DNA from: Perca fluviatilis
Lineage: Eukaryota > Chordata > Actinopteri > Perciformes > Percidae
DNA: 64,000 nucleotides
Direction of reading: 5' to 3'
Assembly (NCBI RefSeq): GCF_010015445.1
Contig: NC_053133.1
Location: 1,240,001 to 1,304,000, forward strand
Made by a program: the position numbers and the translations under genes. The notes beneath the pieces are model-generated. The model saw only the letters and a list, made by a program, of their open reading frames with translations, was not told where the DNA came from and did no database searches. Positions 10,138 through 21,296 of this stretch are shown here, piece by piece (the stretch's first letter is position 1; the number at the start of each line of letters is the position of its first letter).

Positions 10138-11183
10138 TATTATATTGTAACCGTGATAACCTACTCTAAGTAAGAAACACTTGCTCTAGGTTCGGAAGGA
10201 GCAAAGTGACACATTGACCACACATAAAATCACCAGACAAGTTTATAGACATTATCTTTTACTCACGTTAATGTGAAAATGTATTTAAAACTGAACGGCG
10301 TCACGCATCACATCATTTAAAGCCACCACTAGCAGAAGCGCAACTGAGATCAACAACGGAGTACATGCAGGCAAGCAAGCTATCTAGTCATGAATTGATA
10401 GTAAGCTGACTTATTTAGTACTTATAGGCTGAGAAGTAAGAATGGATTTTTTTTTACCATGACAGTGAAATTCACCAAACCTGGACACTGGCGCACTTCT
10501 TGATGTCAGCTATCTTTTAGTGCAAAAGTGATACACTACAATGTGTGGTTGCATAATGTGATTTACTTTTGCATGTATACTCCAGTAGGATGAACATCCA
10601 CAACAATAAAATAAGTGAATGAAGAAGGAAAGGAGATTTTTCTTAACTGAATTACACTTAGTTTATTGTTATCGAGTTTTACATCCGACTGCATTTCACT
10701 GGCCTGATCAGGCCACTGAAAACCAACAGCAATCAACAGAATAAATCACACTACGAGAGGTTTAGAGAGGCCACCGTTGGTTCATAACACATTTAAAATG
10801 AAATGCACAAACACACAGCTGTATGAATGTGTGGAGGAACAAATGAGTTTGCACACACAATGCTATACAGAAAAGCGCACATACACACCTATTTGTTATG
10901 AGTCCAGGCAGGAAAGCCGAAGCATCTTGGCATGGTGATTTATTCATTTGCTTCTAGCAATAACCGAGGATATTGTTAGCGCTCCACCCATAAATCTGTG
11001 TTATTTTCCCCAACATAGAGATTTGGAGAGCACAGACAGTCAGAGGAAATTGAGATGAAGAAGCAAGGTCTTGACTTTTCAATGAGGAACCTGCAAGGAA
11101 GGAACATTGAGCAAAAGAGAGTGCGGTCTATTTCATTATGTGGAGCCAATTGAAAATCTAAGTCATACAGCATTACAGAACAC
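10138..11183. other. No recognisable gene
   Basis: Low-complexity AT-rich sequence. Minus frames of 60-100 residues here have no recognisable domains and biased composition, and I do not call them. Confidence 0.5.
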
Positions 11184-11184
11184 C

Positions 11185-11214
<30 letters not shown>
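11184..11214. repeat. (CA)n microsatellite
   Basis: About 15 CA units. Confidence 0.95.
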
Positions 11215-11216
<2 letters not shown>

Positions 11217-12285
11217 GGGCAGTCAGTGTAATATACAGTGCATGAGACAATGAGGGATGTACTGTAAATGTCACTTCTCCACAAGTGCGGCTTAAAGGTT
11301 ACAGCTGGAACTCCATTATTTTAAGCGTAACTCATGCTGCCTTCAAAATGTAACTCCTGACTTGGGTCCTGAAACTACTCCATGGTTTACATACAGTAAT
11401 TGTTGACGCGCGGTTTGGCTGCGGCTTCGAGTAGAGATTCAACGTGTCCCCTAAACAACGTGCTGGAGAGCCCCAATGAGAACACACGGCCGGGCAAAGC
11501 ACCGTGAAGCGTAGATTTGTGCCCGGTCGCGTGCCTGGCTGTTTACACCAGACGCACATTTCTCCCTTGTGTGTGTGTGTCAATTGTCTGTCCGTCCGTC
11601 CGTCTCTCTCTGCATGCCTGATCGCCTGTCTCATTCTAAACACAGCTGGGAAGTCAAGACAGCCGAAATCACCATAAACCTGGGTGTTTTATTTTTAAAT
11701 TTGTTTTTGTAAAGTATCCGGCAGCAGTGTGGCCTTCCTGCATGTGATTACCTACCTGGCTTAACACATTTGCTCGCGGCTCGTCAAAACGATCGCTGTG
11801 CTGCAGAGGCCAGGAGCCTGGGCGTTCATCTAACGTGTGTTTGTGTTCCCTATTTAGACAGATGATTCGTTTTTAGCATGACAGTGTTTGCCGGTGAACT
11901 GCAATCAATGAGCCTTATAGCGATGTAGCAACTCCTCGCCCCAGCTGCTGTACTGCGCATGTGTGGGGACACACAGAGATTTCCCCATTTATAGATACTT
12001 TTGATGATGCAGTTTTGATGCCATACTGAAGAATAAGAGAGTTGTCATGTTTGTATTTAATAGTGAGAAGGTTTGGCATATTCATTTTTTAGACGACCTA
12101 TAAAAAATAAGTCATGTGACATGTATCCTTGTACATCACTTTGGAATATCATTGCTTGGTTTAAAACACACTGGATGACATCAATGCAATATATGGATGC
12201 AAACAAATGTGTTGCACTCTCTGGTGACACAGACAGTTTTGTGGTGTTCACTCTACAGGAATGAATGAACCACCAGTCATACTTA
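11215..12285. other. No recognisable gene
   Basis: Unique-looking sequence with a short (CCGT)n run at 11591-11604 and a GTGTGTGT run. The 103-residue minus frame at 11332-11643 is partly microsatellite-encoded and unrecognised. Confidence 0.5.
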
Positions 12286-12289
12286 AAAC

Positions 12290-12735
12290 CAATATATCTT
12301 AAAAATCTTTGATGACACTGCCATCCTGGGGCTTATGCTAACTAACTCTGATATCCAGGTGTATATATCTACCATCCAGAACTTGTACAATGGTGTGACA
12401 TACATCATCTCATCCTCGTCACAAAAATAAGTAAGAAATGGTGTTGATCCCAAGTCTCTTGGACTCCAACAGTACCTGGACATCCACATGGATAACAAAC
12501 TGATGTGGAAGGAGGATTTCTGCTCCAGGCTGCAACGGGGGCTGCACTTCCTGAGAAGGCTCGGGTCTTTGGTGTGAACCAGGAGGTGCACCTTCTGTTC
12601 TTTCATACATTAATGGAGAACCTTCAACGTTATGTTATCTCTGAATTGTTTGGTAACCTTACAGTACAGTCAATGGACCGTATCACTGGACCTATACAGA
12701 CTGCCGTGAAGATCATGGGAGTCCGTGTCCATGTC
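12290..12735 (+). pseudogene. CR1/Rex1-like LINE reverse transcriptase fragment
   Basis: The start reads (F)DDTAILGL, the catalytic YADD-type region of a non-LTR RT. Further on, in several frames, come a HLIL-like block and the thumb region: RVFGVNQEVHLLFFHTLMEN, then ELFGNLTVQ and TAVKIMGV, continuous from 12505. Stops and frameshifts separate the blocks. The endonuclease and 5' RT are absent, consistent with 5' truncation. Confidence 0.75.
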
Positions 12736-12829
12736 AGGGTGTTTTCACATCTACCTTCTTTAATTTGGTTGAATCAAACCCTGGAGTGTTTACCCCCATG
12801 TTGCATTTAGTTTTGGCAGTTGTGAACAC

Positions 12830-13465
12830 AACAATAGTACTCAGGTGCGGGCAATAAGAACTGGTCCGGTTACATACAAACTCTGGCACACTTCGGTACG
12901 GTTTGTCTGTTTTGAGAACGTGAGCCAACCCGACTACCAGAGGCCTATGCGACACATCAAAGTCGTGCACTTCAAGTTCCACAGACTATATGCATAGCAT
13001 TGCGGTTTCTTTGCTACGGGTAGTTTCATGTATGCTGTGGCTGATGCGGAGAACCTAAGCAAGAACATGTTCTGCCGCGAAATTCGCAAGGTGGTCCTTG
13101 CTCTAACAGCCTTACTAGATACATTTGTTTTGTCCCCAGGGCACTTGTCCACACAGTCCATTAAAGAGGGTTTTTAATGCAGCAGGTGAATAATAACTTA
13201 AATTGACTACTTAATCTATAAATAATCTAGGCCCCATGACATTTACTGTTGCATATGAAATGCATCAACATCCAGGTAAAGGATAAAGAAGGATACACGC
13301 TTGGTCATACTGATACAGTACCTGTATGGACACCAAGAGGTTTCCGACTAATCAATAGGCTGGACAATTAAAGGTAATTCCCCATAGCACAAATAGACAT
13401 GTTCACGTTAATGTTCCTGTTAACCCCAAATGCTTTTGCAGATGACGACATCAATGTATTGTCAC
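12830..13465 (+). pseudogene. HARBI1-like PIF/Harbinger transposase, deleted copy
   Basis: Forward translation of about 12925-13165 gives LTVPQTICIALRFFATGSF, then YAVADAENLSKNMFCREI, FVLSPGHLSTQSIKEGF, the N-terminal half of a HARBI1-like nuclease. It is closely related to the copy at 50555-51600: both share an intron starting after this exon (GTGAATAATAACTTAAATTG here) and the next exon start (CAGATGAC...ATCAATGTATTGTCACCAGC, about 13436). The exon carrying the first catalytic Asp (AIDCTHIP in the other copy) is missing here. It ends at about 13468 in another repeat. Confidence 0.75.
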
Positions 13466-13467
13466 CA

Positions 13468-13945
13468 GCATTCAGAGGTGTATAAAGTACTAGAGACCCA
13501 TACTTGAGTAAAAGTACAAGTGCTCTATCAAAAAAGTGACTTGAGTAGAAGTAGAAGTGCTCTTTAAGCACAACACTTAAGTAGAAGTACTAAAGTATTC
13601 AACATTTTTTGTACTTAAGTATTGCAAGTAGTTTATTTTAAAATGTACTACTCAAGTACTAAAAGTAAAAGTATTGTGTTATGTAGTTATTAAAGAAAGC
13701 AGTCAAAAGTTTGAATACCATATTGTTTATATTATGTCAAATGTTTAGCCTAAGGCTGTAGCCAAAGGATATTATATTAAAAATAACAAATATTAAGAAA
13801 TACTGAAATAAAATGTACAATTATCACACTGTGCAAGTAAAATGAACATCCTCTCCATCACAGTAATGATTAAAGCCCCAAAAAATGTATCACCCACTAA
13901 CTAGTAACATGTGGGATGTACAGGAAAGTTAGCCAGCTAGCAAAA
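13468..13945. repeat. TACTTAAGTA-type interspersed repeat
   Basis: Dense in ACTTGAGTAAAAGTA, ACTTAAGTAGAAGTACT and TACTCAAGTACTAAAAGT motifs to about 13680, with AT-rich text beyond. The same motif style recurs at 43553-44215. Known to me as a common teleost repeat type; superfamily not assigned. Confidence 0.6.
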
Positions 13946-13947
13946 TA

Positions 13948-14308
13948 CAGATAAACTAGCAGCTTCACATCACAGGGTCAAACATCCAGATAAACTAGAT
14001 CAGCTTCACATCACAGGGTCAAACATCTAGATAAACTAGATCAGCTTCACATCACAGGGTCAAACATCCAGATAAACTAGATCAGCTTCACATCACAGGG
14101 TCAAACATCCAGATAAACTAGATCAGCTTCACATCACAGGGTCAACCATCCAGATAAACTAGATCAGCTTCACATCACAGGGTCAAACATCTAGATAAAC
14201 TAGATCAGCTTCACATCACAGGGTCAAACATCCAGATAAACTATATCAGCTTCACATCACAGGGTCAACCATCCAGATAAACTAGATCAGCTTCACATCA
14301 CAGGGTCA
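13948..14308. repeat. Tandem array, 41-bp unit x 9
   Basis: Nine head-to-tail copies containing AGATAAACTAGATCAGC and TTCACATCACAGGGTCAA. The first copy is 3 bp short and the last is cut after GGGTCA. Units differ by only a few point changes (AAACATC/AACCATC, CAGATAAA/TAGATAAA), indicating recent expansion or homogenisation. There are no unique spacers between units, so it is not CRISPR-like. Confidence 0.95.
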
Positions 14309-14635
14309 GACTGCGAGATGGTGCAGAAGCAGAGAGGGCTTGCATTTTCACCAACATACAACACACCAGTGTGCATTGGATTTTGCACATGCAAGTATCT
14401 CTGTCCTGAATGGTCGGATGTACAATCCACAAAGGACGAAGTCGGCAAAAGAGACTATAGGACAAAGCCCTATTTGGATTTTCAGATTCAAACTTCTTGT
14501 GAAGATTTAAAAGGGAATCAACAAGAAACCTCTTTTGTTTTTTTAACTCCTTGTCATGTTATGGTCTGTTTTCTGCCAGTTGTGATACGACTGACATCAT
14601 CTCTCATAAAAGGCTATGACACCTAATTTGAATGC
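14309..14635 (+). other. Open frame, unrecognised (102 codons from 14318)
   Basis: The frame 14318-14626 has several Cys (YNTPVCIGFCTCKYLCPEW) but no family I recognise. It lies tail-to-tail with the minus-strand gene ending at 14639. It could be a 3' exon of something or chance. Confidence 0.25.
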
Positions 14636-14638
14636 CTA

Positions 14639-15126
14639 TGGAATGTGGTGCTTTTCTTTACGAGTGAATTGAAGTGCATTTCTACTTAAAGTCTTCCAAC
14701 TTCTCCTAGGAAGGCCAACTGCACTCTGTCCATATTTCTGCATATATTTTTTAACTATCTTCCCACATACAAGTTGGGAGATAATCTGCCTGTCTCTTTC
14801 ATCCTGTGAATTTTTGTATTTGCTTTTTAAGTCTTTCAACAGGGCTGAATGAAATTTGAGGGTTTTCCGTGCTTGTGATCGCTCAGCTGGGGATGCCTTT
14901 TTATCCTTTAGGCGGTAGTACCTTTTTTTGTACTTATCTGTCCGTTTTTTTTCTTTTTCCAGGCCTTGCCTCAGTTTCTCAAGTTCATTTCGAAGCCTTT
15001 TTCTCTCCTTCTTTGACCTTAAACGCCCCTGATCACGTTGCCTGCAACACAAGGAAATATTGATTAAATTCCACCAATCATCATTTATACTCTATGTTCA
15101 CACATCTATGACCATGCATGCACAAT

Positions 15127-15168
<42 letters not shown>

Positions 15169-15494
15169 CATTTACATAACCTCTTTCCTTGAACTCTAAC
15201 CTTGAGGGCCCTGCTGCTGGTTCTGGGGCTGGTTCTGGACTTATAGGTGGTGTCATGCACTGCTCTAAGGTAACTGCAAGTTCTGCTTTAGCTTTTCTGC
15301 ATTTCACTTGTGCTGCTCTCCATTTCTGCTGCTTGGCTCTCCTTTCTCTGTCATTAAGCTGACTAACAGATGGCTTTTCCCCCTTGGCTCTGTCCATCTT
15401 TCCCTCTCTTTTCAAGGTATTCGGTTCATCTCTCAGCATCAGCATCTCTACGTTGCCTGTAAAGGCGCTGTTTCTCAGTTGCAGAAAGAGGCAT
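14639..15494 (-). pseudogene. Unrecognised basic, coiled-coil-like protein gene of probable mobile-element origin
   Basis: Minus-strand gene in at least two exons. The start at 15494 gives MPLSATEKQRLYRQRRDADA, then a frameshift near 15430 leads to an 82-residue open stretch with KPSVSQLNDRERRAKQQKW, RKAKAEL and a Pro-rich part, ending at 15181. A GT donor (GAG|GTTATG) and an acceptor at 15042 (TGTTGCAG) bound a 139-bp intron that carries the (CT)n repeat. The second exon (15041-14639) is open: KKERKRLRNELEKLRQGL, KYKKRYYRL, TLKFHSALLKDLKSKY and ISQLVCGKIVKKYMQKYG, a strongly basic helical protein. It resembles, from memory, a multicopy uncharacterised teleost protein family; no enzymatic motif is visible. 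Exon phases do not join cleanly. Confidence 0.5.
15130..15166. repeat. (CT)n microsatellite
   Basis: About 18 CT units, lying inside the intron-like gap of the minus-strand gene at 14639-15494. Confidence 0.95.
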
Positions 15495-15892
15495 TCTAAC
15501 AGATAAAATCAGCAAAAACAGGCATTTTAAGTAAATAATATTAGTGATCTTGTAATATTCATTCATATTATATAAATAGTTAGGTATTACATAAATAATT
15601 CTAGTGTTGAACACACATGTAGCATCCGATGAGAGGATGGACAAAAATATGTGACAGTAACAGGGCAGCCATTACTAGCCATGTGGTGAACACCATGACA
15701 CCACATGGTGTGCATTCAAGAGAGGTTAAAATGCTTTTAAATATTTACATTTTAAATCAAATTACTTTGTAATGCATGATTTTATGGTAACGTGGTTGAC
15801 AAAATTACCTTGTCCCCTTCTGTCAGACGGAGCAAAACTGTAAGAAAAGTAATTAAAAGAAAGCAACACTTACTTGTCTTTTCACCATCAAC

Positions 15893-17136
15893 TAGTGATG
15901 TTGCCCGTGAACCTCCTGCTTCGAGGCATGTATCAAAGAAATGAACCAATTTGGAATGAAGCTTTGTATCGGAGCTTGGTTCGTTTTGAGATAATCACGT
16001 GACCAGTGACGTCCGAAGCTTCGTTTCACACACACCCACGTGACCGCTTCGAAGTTGAATTCAAAGCTTTAAAAATAGTGCGACACATATTTGTGGGTTG
16101 TTGCAGTAGGAAAGTCAGGGGAGTTAGTGAATATAGAGAGATTATTATAGAGATTATTATAGCGAGTAGAGAGTTCATAGAAAGTTTATAGTGAGTAGAG
16201 AGTTTATTGCAGGTAAGAAAAGAAATAGGCTCAGCCCTGGAACAGTGGAAATAATTATGTTTCTGAATAAAAATGACATTTGATGTCTATTCCCACACAC
16301 ATTTGTCACCAAGCAAAATAATATCCCCCTGACCTGTCCACAAGCACTGTTATTGTCCATAAGCACCATCAATGTCCCAAATAGGGTGACCAGACGTAAA
16401 TCCAAGCAGGTGTCCCGAATTCTGGTGTCCCGAAATTAGAGCAAAGTCTCAAGAGCAGACTCTGGAGTATTTATAGTCTGATTGAACATTAAAAACTGTT
16501 TATGGTGGTTTTTAATTGAGTCATCCTGCAGCCAGCTCCTGTCGTCACCTGATTTCATGATTTTAATGATTTTTTTATTTGTATTTACGGGACAATTGAG
16601 TTTCTGAATAAAAATAATAAATAATCTTGGTGTGGAGTTTTGAAATTCATGTTAATATAATCACAGAAACGTGTGTACAATGTCTGTTCTGCATTAATTT
16701 ACCTCCAAAATTGATGTATTTGTTTACAAACACAAGAAACGTTCACAACCAAAATCCTAACTTTATAGTTTTATTTTGTGGAGAAGGCAATGACATTTCA
16801 TTGATGCAAGGTCACAAATAGGCTTAGTTATTTATGTCATTATTTATTTATTCATGAATTCATACTCAAAATGTAGACATTCATGCCTAATATCTGTGAA
16901 ACTGTTTTATTTTTGTCATGATCTCATATTTTTATTTATACAATTAACAAACAATACACTGGGACATAACAACGCGTCCCAGGAGCATCTGTGAAACAGT
17001 TTGTGACACAGTGCTATTCTTCCTTTCACCCCTAGATGTCCTCATAGAGTTCTGAAGCTTCGAGTATTGAACATTTTTTCGATACAATTGGATTGAAAGC
17101 TTCACTGGTTCAGAAAGCTTCAGTTCGCCATCACTA
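15893..17136. mobile_element. hAT-type non-autonomous transposon with perfect 8-bp TSD
   Basis: The 8-mer CCATCAAC occurs at 15885-15892 and again at 17137-17144, immediately outside termini TAGTGATG... and ...CATCACTA. Subterminal parts are rich in GAAGCTTC-like motifs (AGCTTCGTTTCACAC on the left, GAAGCTTCGAGTATTGAAC near 17053). The 1244-bp body has no transposase. An 8-bp duplication is diagnostic of the hAT superfamily. Confidence 0.85.
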
Positions 17137-17144
17137 CCATCAAC

Positions 17145-17261
17145 ATCCTGAAAGGCAGGTGACATCACTTCCTGGAAATGATGTAACTTTTGGCAAAGTT
17201 CATTTTCTCCAAGGGGGGTTTTATCCAAAAGTAACAGGGTTGACGACAACATGGGGACCAA
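17145..17261 (-). other. Exon-like open stretch cut by the hAT insertion
   Basis: Read on the minus strand, this gives KTPLGENELCQKLHHFQEV and MSPAFQDVDG. With the 15893-17136 element removed it continues into GAAAAGACAA and the canonical donor sequence GTAAGT at about 15873. The open stretch resembles no family I know. It may be an upstream exon of the minus-strand gene at 14639-15494, or unrelated. Confidence 0.3.
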
Positions 17262-17689
17262 TGTAAAATGTAGATTTTTTCATAATTTAAAAAATATTAC
17301 AAATACAATTATTTCATAATTCATGAGCAAACACTTGAGGCTTTTTATAAGTGTATTTATTTTTATGATAGTTTGACTTTTTTATCCTAAAAAGCCAGTG
17401 ATACTAGACAAATCGTACCTAGGGATAAGCCCTTTTTACTGCTTCTGCAATATACCTAATACGGAAACTGCTTAAAATTCTTTAAAAACAACGAAGGATG
17501 AATTTTTTAAAAGTAAATAATTTATTTTTCACATTATACAACTACATTATAAAATATTTATGAAAAAATATTGTTAATTCAGCTTTACAAGAGGGAGGGA
17601 CATAAAATGGCATGTTTTCGTAGAATGACTCAACTGTTGTCCCATGTTCATTCGATAGTTTCACAATATTTTTTCTAGACATATTTAGG
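17262..17689. other. AT-rich spacer
   Basis: No reading frame or repeat recognised. Confidence 0.5.
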
Positions 17690-18275
17690 GGTCCAAGCCC
17701 GTGTCTGCAAGAACCGGCGGTAGCAAGAGCTACGCCGTTCGCACAGCAGGGCTGTGGAACCCTTTTTCTAAGGATTAATCATCATCATCGTCATTATTCT
17801 TCTCCGCCTAAAACTCCGACTACAGCCTAAACCGTACATGGTGGGGGGGGGGATGCCATTTTCAGGACTGGTCCAAAACTCTGCAAGGACCTGAGGTGCA
17901 ACAATTGACAGACTTCCACCACTAGGTGGCGCTATAGCAGGAAATCTAAATTTACTACTTACACTAATGTGAACAACTTTACATTTACAGGGTAGATAGA
18001 CAATGGGTCATGGACCACACCTACCAAAAATTACACATGTGGACCACTAGGTGGCGCTATGGTTTTTTCCCTTTAACTCCCACATTACACATCGCACATT
18101 AGAAAACCTTACATCCACGTTTTCCTTGAATAAAGCTGAATCACATGATATAGGCCACGCCCATTTCTGCAATTTCCGCAAAAATTTCGAACTCGTCCTA
18201 GGCCGTGCAACCGATATGCATGAAACCTGGTAGATAGCATCTCCAGATGGACCAGACCAAAAGTTACTCAAGGAA
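17690..18275 (+). repeat. GGCGCTAT-type interspersed repeat, first part
   Basis: Starts GGGGTCCAAGCCCGTGTC, with CCACTAGGTGGCGCTAT at about 17920 and again at about 18043. The repeat resumes after the L1 (23516-23760) and after the hAT (24944-25035, GGGGGCGCTATAAG), so a single old repeat was split twice. Relatives lie at 36690-37255 and 38720-39480. Confidence 0.65.
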
Positions 18276-18809
18276 CTTCCGGTGACGTCATGGTTGGAAC
18301 AACAAGTTAAAGACGAGGCTCCGTCAGAAATAAGTTAGAAAACAGTGACAACTGTAGATATTTAAAGCTCAGAGTTGAAATAGCCCATGAACAAGATGAC
18401 TACCACGCAAACGAGGACAAGAAAACAGGACAGTTGAGAGAAATTGACAACAAACCACGACCGAACAAGGCTGGATGCTACTAGCCGCGTGGAGCAGGTA
18501 GCACGTGAGGCGAAATATCTCTGATACAAGAAATGAGAAAACTCCGAAGAAAACAGTCAGGGACATAACGAACAACAAAGACCCTTGAACGCTTGGAAAA
18601 GACTGTGACAGATATTAAAGAGCAGCTCGGTGATCACCAACAGAGGATCGGTGAGCTGGAGGGAGAGTGGCGATGGGGAAGATGCGAGGCAGGGCAGCAC
18701 CGTTGATACGGTACCTGTTTCAACGTGAGAAACAACTCACAGCTGTTTGTGATGATTTACAAAACAGGCGAGGAGAAACAACCGAATACCAAATACAGGA
18801 GAACATGGA

Positions 18810-19330
18810 GACGAGTTTGTGAAGGCCTGCCCAAATACTGAAGTTAACCATTTGGACATTAGAATTGAAAGAAGCGCACCGCTCGCTTCAGTCCATACCG
18901 ACAGATCCAGCGGCTCCCCCAGATCGATCATAGTAAGATTTCTAGGCACGCGTGAAGGATATTGTTTTGCAGCAAGCATGGAGCCAAGGAAGGTGATGTT
19001 TCAAGACAGAAGGATTTTCTTCGATCAAGATTACTCTCCTGAGCTACAAAGAAGCGAGCTAAGGTTCACGGTCGTCAAGCAGCTAAAGCAGAGGGGCATT
19101 CAGGCAAAGTGCCTGTATCCGCACGACTGAAAGTCAAGATGGACGCGGGAGAAAAACTTTTCCCCGCTGACAAACGCCGCGGGCTCTGAAAGAGATGGGT
19201 GTAGAGGTGCAGTGCGGAGAGAAGGCGCGACGAGGAGACACTAACTGGAGGATGGAACGTCAGCGTGGCGAGGGGAGAACCAACATGCTGGCGATAGCTG
19301 ACTTGAAGGCTATGATTCAGGATGAGTAGT
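18810..19330 (+). pseudogene. L1 ORF1p (RNA-binding protein), decayed
   Basis: ORF1p coats L1 RNA and acts as a nucleic-acid chaperone. The best open part, 18819-19130, contains LDIRIERSAPLASV, SPRSIIVRFLGTREG and, near the end, FFDQDYSPELQRS, the RRM/C-terminal-domain pattern of L1 ORF1 proteins. Upstream (about 18590-18700) a coiled-coil-like region is readable in another frame. Stops and frameshifts remove the rest; an in-frame TGA follows at 19128-19130. Confidence 0.75.
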
Positions 19331-19849
19331 CGGAAGTATGTAACACTTACAAGTTATTTGTTTGATTTCAGATTAGGGCTGCTAACGGTATACATAATGA
19401 TGAGTGTATATGAATACGTAAACTGAAAGCAATAATAGAAGAATACAAAATAACGTAAAGTGTGTCGCAAAGGGTTAGAAAAGGAAAAAAGTCTGGACGG
19501 ACTCTTGATGTTTACATGAGTGGTCACATACTAAGACCCTTCTACATGCTAGTGTAATACTGGTCATATTGCACACTGGGTGCTTTTCTCCACAGAGGGA
19601 TTAGGTCACCACTCTCTGTCCGTTATCTCCGGGGGTCAGACATGGTTACTGTTTACTCTCTGTGTCTGACTGGAAATGTGGGAGTTCTGTTCTGTGTTCA
19701 TAATGTTAATGTTTTGTTCTATCTGAGGCAGGTTGTAATTTTTTTTTTGTTTAACTTGGTACATTTAGAATTAAATTATTTTATTTGTTTTTGTCTAACA
19801 GATGCTTATGAGAGGTTCAGCCTGTGTTGCATGAATCAGTATAAATACA

Positions 19850-20505
19850 ATGATGGCATTACTTAATTTAATTACCTACAACATAAAAGGAATGAACAAC
19901 CCAATTAAAAGGAAAAAGATACTGGGACAGTTGAAGAAAATGCAGTGCTCGATAGCCTTACTTCAAGAAACTCACCTCACAGAAACAGAACACCAAAAAT
20001 TAAAAAGAGAATGGGTGGATCAGGTGTACAGTAGTTCTTATGGGAAATGTAAAAAGAGAGGTGTAGCTATATTATTTAGTAGGTCTGTGTATTTTCATTG
20101 TGAAAAGGTTTTCCAGGATACAGAGGGCCGTTATGTTATGGTCATAGGGAGGATTGCTGGTTTTAAATTAACTCTTTTGAATGCCTATGCACCAAATGAA
20201 GATTGTCCACAATTTTTTAAAAAGCTTGCACATTTGGTAGCAGATCATGGGGTAGGTTTTTTCTTAATGGGGGGGGACTTAAATTGCGTACTGAATAATA
20301 GAATAGATAAATTACCACCATCCTTAAAACCTCAAAGCAGAATGTCGAAGAGTCTAATGATTATGATGAAGGAATTAGGGTTGATAGATGCTTGGCGTCA
20401 CCTCCATCCTAAAGAGAGAGACTTCACCTTTATGTCACAAGTGCATGGAAGCTACTCACGGTTGGATCATTTTTGGTGTCCAAAAGGACACATACAGAGT
20501 TAAAA
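19850..20505 (+). pseudogene. L1 ORF2p apurinic-type endonuclease domain
   Basis: This open frame of 217 residues is the N-terminal endonuclease that nicks target DNA to start retrotransposition. Motifs in order: ITYNIKGMNNPIKR near the start, LLQETHLT, NAYAPNED, FLMGGDLNCVL and SYSRLDHFWC. These are the metal-binding Asn, the QETH Glu, the NAYAPN block, the GGD(L/F)N Asp-Asn pair and the SR.D block. The final SDH motif (AACCACTCAGATCATAGCCC, about 20524) is in another frame, so a frameshift ends the domain at about 20500. The start at 19850 overlaps the tail of the preceding small frame. Confidence 0.9.
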
Positions 20506-20545
20506 CCTGTGTTATTGAGCCAATAACCACTCAGATCATAGCCCA

Positions 20546-21296
20546 GTGCGAATGACACTTGATTTGGGATTGGAGCCGTGTATGAAGTATTGGAGAGTTA
20601 ATGTTTCATTATTGACAGATGCTAATATAAGAGAGGAAATAAGGTCAGCAATAATGGAATATTTTGCTTTGAATGATAATGGAATGGTCTCACCTACTGT
20701 CTTATGGGACGCAGGAAAAGCCACAATAAGGGGGAAAATAATATCTATAGGATCAAAGTTAAAGAAAGACAGACTTAAAAAACAAGTAGAATTAGAAACA
20801 GTAATCAAGAGATTAGAAGATGAGCATAAACGAAGTGGAAAACAAGAAGTATTTAATAAACTTAAAGAGAATAGAGCCAAGTTAGATGAGATTCTGACCT
20901 ACAAAGCAGAAGGGGCCCTCAGGTTTATCGATAGAAAATACTACGAATGGGGAAACAAGGCAAGCAGGTTATTGTCATTTCAACTACAGAAAGCTCAAGC
21001 TAGCCGAACAATTCCTAAAATTAAACAACCTCATTCCAATGATGTTGAAGCTAATCCAAAAGCAGTAGCGAACACCTTTGGCAAATATTATGAACAATTA
21101 TATAAGGGTCAACATCAAGAATTGAAAGAAGAAAAAATACATGATTTCTTTAAAAATCTTAAATTAGACAAGCTGACTGCGGATGAAGCCTCTGCATTAG
21201 TAGAGCCAATTACAGAAAAGGACGTTAAGGAAACAATTATTAAATTAAAAAATAACAAAACGCCAGGAATAGACGGGTTCCAGGAGAATATATAAA
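20546..21296 (+). pseudogene. L1 ORF2p linker to RT fingers
   Basis: This is the continuation of ORF2 after a frameshift. A 249-residue open frame has the helical linker (YWRVNVSLLTDANIREEI, KLKENRAKLDEIL, YYEWGNKASRLLSFQLQKA) and the first RT motif, NNKTPGIDGF at 21260-21290, before a stop. The Leu/Lys-rich composition matches its A-rich codon use. Confidence 0.9.

Noticed and set aside
10976..11284. 102-codon minus frame with a Cys/Val run
   Set aside because: The run is the (CA)n microsatellite; flanking residues match nothing recognised.
13948..14308. CRISPR-like array
   Set aside because: Units are directly adjacent without unique spacers, the sequence is vertebrate, and no cas-like gene exists.
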